A DNA stretch of 64,000 nucleotides from Christensenellaceae bacterium (GTDB lineage Bacteria > Bacillota > Clostridia > Christensenellales > Christensenellaceae). Where the stretch lies: assembly GCA_022846035.1 (NCBI GenBank), contig AP025580.1, positions 930,001-994,000 on the forward strand, written 5' to 3'. Shown piece after piece: positions 59,386 to 64,000 of the stretch. The translations under genes were made by a program, and so were the position numbers. The notes beneath the pieces were generated by a model, which did no database searches, was not told where the DNA came from, and was given only the letters and a program-made list of their open reading frames with translations. Numbering within the stretch: the first letter of the stretch is position 1; every line of letters starts with the position of its first letter.

Positions 59386-61050
59386 ATGTCTGAATTGATG
59401 GAAATAACAATCGGGGATTTGCTCACCAAGCAGGCGCGGCAGTATCCGGATCACGAGGCTGTGGTTGCCCCGTATCTTGACGTACGCTATACGTATAAGG
59501 AATTTGACGAATTAACGGATACCATTGCACGCGGCTTTATGGGTATGGGAATCCAAAAGGACGATAAGGTTTCGATTTGGGCGAGCAACTATCCGGAATG
59601 GATCATCACCCAGTTCGCGACTGCGAAAATGGGCGCGGTCATGGTCACGGTCAATACAAATTATAAGCAGTTCGAGCTGGAATACCTTTTAAAGCAGAGC
59701 GATACAAAGGCGCTTATCATGATGCAGGGCGTGAAAGACAACAACTATCTTGATCATATTTACGGTTTGTGTCCAGAGCTTAAGGAGTGTAAGCCGGGCG
59801 AGCTTCATTCAGAACGGCTCCCCTTTTTGAAGAATGTGATTTACCTTGACAGGGAGGATAAGCCGGGGATGTTCCAATGGGACGACCTTTTGGAATTTGC
59901 GAAAAAGGTGACGCCTGAGCAGCTTGAGCAGCGTAAGGCGGAACTCGATATTCACGATGTGATCAATATGCAGTATACGTCGGGCACCACGGGATTTCCC
60001 AAGGGCGTTATGCTTACGCATTATAACCTGGTCAATAACGGTATGGCGATCGGAGACTGCATGAAGTTTACGCATAACGATATTCTGTGCATCAATGTTC
60101 CGTTGTTCCATTGTTTTGGCTGCGTGCTGGGCGTTATGGCTTCCTATACGCACGCCGCGACGATGGTGCTCATCGACCACTTCAATCCAGTCAAGGTCAT
60201 GAACGCGATTCAGCAGGAAAAATGCACGGCGGTGCATGGGGTGCCGACGATGTTTATTTCGATGCTGGACCATCCGGACTTTGATAAATATGATTTTTCG
60301 ACGCTGCGTACCGGCATTATGGCGGGTTCACCCTGTCCGATTGAATTCATGAAGCGCGCGATGTCCGATATGAACATGAGCGAAATTACCATTACATACG
60401 GACAGACGGAATCTTCGCCGGCGATTACAATGACGACGACGACAGATCCGATCGAAGTCCGCGTTGCGACGGTGGGCAAGAAGATTCCGGGCGTGGAAGC
60501 GAAGATCGTTGATCCGGAAACGGGCGAGGACGCGCCTTATAATGTGCAGGGAGAGATCGTCGCCCGTGGGTATAACATTATGAAAGGGTATTATAAGATG
60601 CCCGAGGCGACTGCACAGGCGATCGATAAGGACGGCTGGCTGCATACGGGAGACCTCGGTACGATGGATGAAGCCGGTTATTTCAAGATCACCGGCCGCT
60701 TGAAAGATATGATCATCCGCGGCGGGGAAAACATCTATCCACGGGAGATCGAGGAATTTTTGTACACAAACCCAAAGGTGCGCGACGTCCAGGTGATCGG
60801 CGTACCGGACAAGCGGTATGGGGAAGAAGTACTGGCCTGCGTGATTCTAAAGGATGATGAGACGGCGACGGAAGAAGAAATGATTGATTTTGTGAAAAAT
60901 GGCCTCTCGCGTTTCAAATCGCCGCGTTATGTGCGTTTTGTAGACGGTTTCCCGATGACGGCGAGCGGTAAAATCCAGAAGTATAAAATGCGGGAATGGG
61001 CGATCGAAGAGCTGGATTTAAAGGATGCGGCGAAAATCGAAACCGCATAA
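59386..61050 (+). CDS. AMP-forming acyl-CoA synthetase
   Basis: A 554-residue ANL-family ligase activating a fatty or other carboxylic acid as acyl-AMP and then acyl-CoA. Motifs are YTSGTTGFPKGVMLTHYN (phosphate loop), ITYGQTESSPA, the YxxTGD type WLHTGDLGTMD, GRLKDMIIRGGENIYP and the C-terminal catalytic Lys in TASGKIQKYKMREW. Medium or long chain fatty acids are the most likely substrates. ATG 59386 has GGGAGG upstream; an in-frame ATG at 59368 overlaps that site. It stands alone with its own promoter, ahead of lgt. Confidence 0.9.
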   Translation: MSELMEITIGDLLTKQARQYPDHEAVVAPYLDVRYTYKEFDELTDTIARGFMGMGIQKDDKVSIWASNYPEWIITQFATAKMGAVMVTVNTNYKQFELEYLLKQSDTKALIMMQGVKDNNYLDHIYGLCPELKECKPGELHSERLPFLKNVIYLDREDKPGMFQWDDLLEFAKKVTPEQLEQRKAELDIHDVINMQYTSGTTGFPKGVMLTHYNLVNNGMAIGDCMKFTHNDILCINVPLFHCFGCVLGVMASYTHAATMVLIDHFNPVKVMNAIQQEKCTAVHGVPTMFISMLDHPDFDKYDFSTLRTGIMAGSPCPIEFMKRAMSDMNMSEITITYGQTESSPAITMTTTTDPIEVRVATVGKKIPGVEAKIVDPETGEDAPYNVQGEIVARGYNIMKGYYKMPEATAQAIDKDGWLHTGDLGTMDEAGYFKITGRLKDMIIRGGENIYPREIEEFLYTNPKVRDVQVIGVPDKRYGEEVLACVILKDDETATEEEMIDFVKNGLSRFKSPRYVRFVDGFPMTASGKIQKYKMREWAIEELDLKDAAKIETA

Positions 61051-61077
61051 AGCGGAAATGCGCGGGAAAGCATAAAA

Positions 61078-61926
61078 ATGATAGATAAAATAGCGGTACA
61101 TAATTTTTTAGGGATCGAAGGCCTCGATATTGCGTGGTATGGGATACTGATCGCATGCGGTATCGTAGTAGGCGTAGCGGTTGCCGTATATGAAGCGAAA
61201 CGGCGGGGCTATACGGCAGAACTGCTTGTTGATTTCATGATTTTGGCTTTGCCGCTCGCGATTGTAGGCGCGCGCCTTTATTATGTCGCCTTTGAATGGG
61301 ATTACTATTCGCAGCATCCGGAACAGATCATCGCGATCTGGGAGGGGGGGATCGCGATTTATGGCGCGATCATAGGCGGTATAATCGCTGCCGTTATCCT
61401 CTCGAAATGGCGTAAATTTCCGTTGGGAAGGCTGCTCGATATTTGCGCGCCCGGGCTGATTGTTGGACAGGCTATCGGCAGATGGGGAAATTTTGTCAAC
61501 GAGGAAGCGTTCGGCAACGTGGTTACAGACCCGAATCTGCAGTTTTTTCCATATGCCGTATATATTCAGGAACGATGGACGGGAACAGAATGGATCGTGA
61601 ACCAGTGGGTGCAGGCGACGTTCTTTTATGAAAGCATGTGGGACCTCGGCGTTTTGGCGCTGCTGCTCGTTTATGCGCGGCGCGCAAAGCATGACGGAAA
61701 CGTCTTTGCCATGTACCTGATCGGCTATGGGATCGGGCGTTTCTGGATCGAGGGAATCCGTATTTCCACGCTGCAGTTGTGGCCGGGAATGCCGGTATCT
61801 CAGTTCCTCTCTTTGGTTTTGATTGCGGTGGGACTGGTATATATTCTGGTTATGCGGAAGAGGAACAAACCAAACGTTCTTTATGAAGGAAAGTATTGCA
61901 AAGACTTTCAAAAAGCAGAAGCATAA
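61078..61926 (+). CDS. lgt: Prolipoprotein diacylglyceryl transferase
   Basis: A 282-residue membrane enzyme that transfers diacylglyceryl from phosphatidylglycerol to the lipobox cysteine of prolipoproteins. About seven helices; the diagnostic GRWGNFVNEEAFG lies near residue 138, with GIAIYGAIIGG before it and GYGIGRFWIEGIR toward the end. Its substrate class includes the lipoprotein at 55722-57179. The ATG at 61078 follows GCGGGAAAGCATAAAA. A terminator follows. Confidence 0.93.
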   Translation: MIDKIAVHNFLGIEGLDIAWYGILIACGIVVGVAVAVYEAKRRGYTAELLVDFMILALPLAIVGARLYYVAFEWDYYSQHPEQIIAIWEGGIAIYGAIIGGIIAAVILSKWRKFPLGRLLDICAPGLIVGQAIGRWGNFVNEEAFGNVVTDPNLQFFPYAVYIQERWTGTEWIVNQWVQATFFYESMWDLGVLALLLVYARRAKHDGNVFAMYLIGYGIGRFWIEGIRISTLQLWPGMPVSQFLSLVLIAVGLVYILVMRKRNKPNVLYEGKYCKDFQKAEA

Positions 61927-61973
61927 GCGTGGTGTGCATGCCGCAGATCCGGCATGTGGAAACAAGTGAAAAC

Positions 61974-62003
61974 GGGCGGGATGAGTTTCCGCCCTTAAAT
62001 TTT
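61974..62003 (+). terminator. Terminator after lgt
   Basis: GGGCGG (61974-61979) pairs with CCGCCC (61989-61994), then TTAAATTTTAT. The stem is short but GC-rich. A further hairpin, CATGCCGCAGATCCGGCATG, lies just before it. Confidence 0.65.
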
Positions 62004-62023
62004 ATCTGCGAGAGGTGTGTAGC

Positions 62024-63445
62024 GTGAGAAACTTAACGATGATGACAGATCTGTACCAGCTAACCATGATGTATGGCTATTTCAAAGCTGGTAAGCATAA
62101 GGACAAGGCGGTTTACGACCTGTTTTTCCGCCGCCAGGGAGACGAAACCAATTATGCGGTGTGCGCGGGACTGGAGCAGGTTATCGAACTGGTCAACAAT
62201 ATCCGCTTTGAAAAAGAGGATATTGCCTACCTGCATTCCCTGAATCTGTTCGGAGAAGATTTTCTGGAGTTCTTAAAAGATTTTCGCTTTACCGGCGAAA
62301 TCTACGCGATACCGGAGGGAACGGTGGTGTTTCCGATGGAACCTTTGGTGCGTGTGTGCGCGCCTATTTGCGAGGCGCAGCTTATCGAGACGGCGCTTTT
62401 GAATATCGTCAACCATCAGACCCTGATCGCTACGAAAGCGAGCAGGGTGGTCTATGCAGCGCAGGGAGACGCGGTACTGGAATTCGGATTGCGCAGGGCG
62501 CAAGGACCGGACGCCGGTATTTACGGCGCGCGGGCGGCGCTTATCGGCGGCTGCAGCAGTACATCCAACGTCCTGACGGCACAGATGTTCGGAGCGACGG
62601 CGGCGGGAACGCATGCGCATAGCTGGGTGATGAGTTTTCCGGACGAACTGTCGGCGTTTCGCGCCTATGCGGAAACGTTTCCGACTAATTGTATGTTGCT
62701 GGTGGATACTTATGATACGCTGAAAAGCGGCGTGCCAAACGCGATACAGGTATTCAAAGAATTAAGCGCAAAAGGATATGAACCGGTTGGTATCCGACTG
62801 GATTCCGGTGACCTCGCGTATCTTTCCAAACAGGCGCGCAGGATGCTGGACGATGCGGGCTTCAAACAAGCGCGTATCTTTGCCTCCGGCGACCTCGATG
62901 AATATACGATCGCGGATTTAAAACAGCAGGGCGCAAAAATCGACGTGTGGGGCGTGGGAACCAAGATGATAACGGGCCACGATTGTCCGGCGCTGGGCGG
63001 CGTTTACAAGCTGAGCGCCAATGAAGCGGACGGTAAAATGGTGCCTAAGCTGAAAATCAGCGAGAACCTTTGGAAAATCACCAATCCCGGTATTAAAAAA
63101 ATAGCGCGTATCTATGGGAAAGAAGACGGCATGGCAATTGCCGACCTGATCATGCTGCAAGATGAGCATATCGACGAAAGCAAACCGCTGACGATTTTTG
63201 ATCCCCTGGAAACATGGAAAAAAATGACGCTCACGGATTTTACGATCAGGGAACTGCTGGTTCCGGTTTTTGAAGACGGTAAACAGGTGTATACATCCCC
63301 GACATTGAAAGAGATACAGGAGTATGCGCGCCATGATATGGCGACTTTCTGGGATGAGTTTAAGCGTATCAAGCGTCCGCACCTTTATAAGGTGGATTTA
63401 TCGGACGAGCTATATAATTTGAAGAAGAAACTATTGAACAAATAA
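62024..63445 (+). CDS. pncB: Nicotinate phosphoribosyltransferase
   Basis: A 473-residue enzyme of the NAD salvage pathway making nicotinate mononucleotide. It opens MRNLTMMTDLYQLTMMYGYF and carries FRRQGD, LEFGLRRAQGPD, GTHAHSWVMSF, DTYDT and RLDSGDLAYL. The start is a GTG at 62024 behind AGAGGTGTG; an earlier GTG at 62015 overlaps the ribosome site. A terminator follows and the downstream gene has its own promoter, so it is monocistronic. Confidence 0.92.
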   Translation: MRNLTMMTDLYQLTMMYGYFKAGKHKDKAVYDLFFRRQGDETNYAVCAGLEQVIELVNNIRFEKEDIAYLHSLNLFGEDFLEFLKDFRFTGEIYAIPEGTVVFPMEPLVRVCAPICEAQLIETALLNIVNHQTLIATKASRVVYAAQGDAVLEFGLRRAQGPDAGIYGARAALIGGCSSTSNVLTAQMFGATAAGTHAHSWVMSFPDELSAFRAYAETFPTNCMLLVDTYDTLKSGVPNAIQVFKELSAKGYEPVGIRLDSGDLAYLSKQARRMLDDAGFKQARIFASGDLDEYTIADLKQQGAKIDVWGVGTKMITGHDCPALGGVYKLSANEADGKMVPKLKISENLWKITNPGIKKIARIYGKEDGMAIADLIMLQDEHIDESKPLTIFDPLETWKKMTLTDFTIRELLVPVFEDGKQVYTSPTLKEIQEYARHDMATFWDEFKRIKRPHLYKVDLSDELYNLKKKLLNK

Positions 63446-63449
63446 TGAA

Positions 63450-63515
63450 GATCTGTAAAGTTGCGGATCGGTTTTTATGCGGGAAAGGGACGCGAGTATG
63501 TGCCCTTTCCCGCAT
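63450..63515 (+). terminator. Double hairpin after pncB
   Basis: First GATCTG pairs with CGGATC (one wobble) before GGTTTTTA, a short terminator. Directly behind it a 13-base perfect stem ATGCGGGAAAGGG with CCCTTTCCCGCAT (63477-63515) follows with a weaker T run. The rest of the gap to 63741 is A/T-rich and holds nothing else that I can recognise. Confidence 0.7.
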
Positions 63516-63741
63516 TGGTTATTATCCCCTGAAAAACAAAAGCAACACTTTATAAGAAAGCGCCGCCTCTGTATTTATTGGTCCCCACCAATATAACTAT
63601 ATAATGCAGTTATTTTAACAAAAAAAGCGCGCAAATGCAATATCCCAATAAAAAAAGCAAAAACTTCCCGTGAAATGAAAGACAAATATTTATAAATTGC
63701 AAAAAAAGCAAGTTTTTGATCGGAAAATCATAAAAAACACC

Positions 63742-63770
63742 TTGTTTTTGAATTTTAATACTGGTATAAT
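63742..63770 (+). promoter_or_regulatory. Promoter of gdhA
   Basis: TTGTTT (63742-63747), spacer 17, TATAAT (63765-63770). An A/T-rich stretch of poly-A tracts upstream (63620-63740) may be an UP-like or bent-DNA element. Confidence 0.6.
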
Positions 63771-63817
63771 GTCATGTATCGGATATAAATTATGAAAATG
63801 GATTTGGAGGTCATGAT

Positions 63818-64000
63818 ATGTCTTACGTACAAAAAGTTTTGGACGGCGTAAAAGCCAAAGATGCAGGACAGTCGGAATTTATTCAGGCGGTAAGCGAGGT
63901 TTTGCCGGCTTTGGAACCTGTGCTCGCAAAGCATCCCGAGTATGAAAAAGCGGGTCTGCTGGAAAGAATGGTGGAGCCGGAGCGCGTCATTATGTTCCGC
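63818..64000 (+). CDS. gdhA: NADP-type glutamate dehydrogenase, N-terminal part (cut by window end)
   Basis: The frame starts at ATG 63818 behind TTGGAGGTCATG and stays open to the window edge (61 residues). The text MSYVQKVLDGVKAKDAG, then EVLPALEPVLAKHPEY and LLERMVEPERVIMFR, is the characteristic N-terminus of hexameric glutamate dehydrogenase. Catalytic parts lie beyond the window, so coenzyme preference is assumed from the family and not seen. Confidence 0.85.
   Translation, partial: MSYVQKVLDGVKAKDAGQSEFIQAVSEVLPALEPVLAKHPEYEKAGLLERMVEPERVIMFR

Noticed and set aside
1-64000. CRISPR arrays, insertion sequences, prophage or integrative elements
   Set aside because: No regularly spaced repeats, transposase, integrase or phage genes were seen, and gene order and codon use look uniform.

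Overview
This 64 kb window reads as an ordinary chromosomal segment of an anaerobic, low-to-mid GC Clostridia-type Firmicute. The evidence is a Trp T-box leader, a yybP-ykoY type Mn riboswitch, Rrf2/IscR regulators, a NifS/NifU pair, a glycyl-radical enzyme, Bcd-EtfBA, HdrABC with Flx-type proteins, AGGAGG-like ribosome binding sites and TTGACA/TATAAT promoters. A Christensenellales-like organism would fit the metabolism, but I cannot fix the taxon. I see no phage, insertion sequence, CRISPR array or obvious island; codon use looks even throughout.

Layout. 1-12.5 kb: end of metY, cysK, a reverse Rrf2/DUF1893/aldo-keto reductase operon, an MFS carrier, an ABC exporter with a coupled small gene, the iscR-nifS-nifU cluster, an MBL/beta-CASP RNase-like protein and a YqeY protein. 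12.5-20 kb: Mn riboswitch plus P-type ATPase, ApgM, then a Trp T-box leader followed by two different TrpB proteins with no trpA. 20-31 kb: a Cat1-like CoA-transferase, an unknown membrane protein, a SucD-like acylating aldehyde dehydrogenase, rpoN, bcd-etfB-etfA, a LysR regulator divergent from a split chromate transporter. 31-43 kb: an eleven-gene tight array: malate/lactate dehydrogenase, fumarase, hdrB-hdrC-hdrA, mvhD/flxD-like, two Fe-S proteins, a flavin/NAD oxidoreductase, and soluble fumarate-reductase-like Fe-S and flavoprotein subunits. 43-53 kb: dut, manA, a ROK glucokinase, a DeoR regulator, then a five-gene operon of NanE, a glycyl-radical enzyme, its activase, a Gfo/Idh/MocA dehydrogenase and a TIM-barrel isomerase. 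53-57 kb: a solute-binding lipoprotein in an operon with a Cache-GGDEF-EAL membrane protein. 57-64 kb: a structured RNA candidate, tRNA-Gln(CTG), a HAD phosphatase, an SDR protein, an acyl-CoA synthetase, lgt, pncB and the start of gdhA.

How it fits together. The 31-43 kb array can be read as one reductive C4 unit: oxaloacetate to malate to fumarate to succinate, with the Hdr-Flx module taking electrons from NADH and passing them to a cytosolic fumarate reductase, probably by flavin-based electron bifurcation with ferredoxin. Ten kilobases away the Cat1-like transferase and SucD-like dehydrogenase could carry succinate on toward 4-hydroxybutyrate and butyrate, ending at Bcd-Etf, although the intermediate enzymes are not in the window. 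The glycyl-radical operon has no known substrate that I can name; its sugar-type partner enzymes suggest an undescribed anaerobic carbohydrate or sugar-acid route. These two operons are the best candidates for something new.
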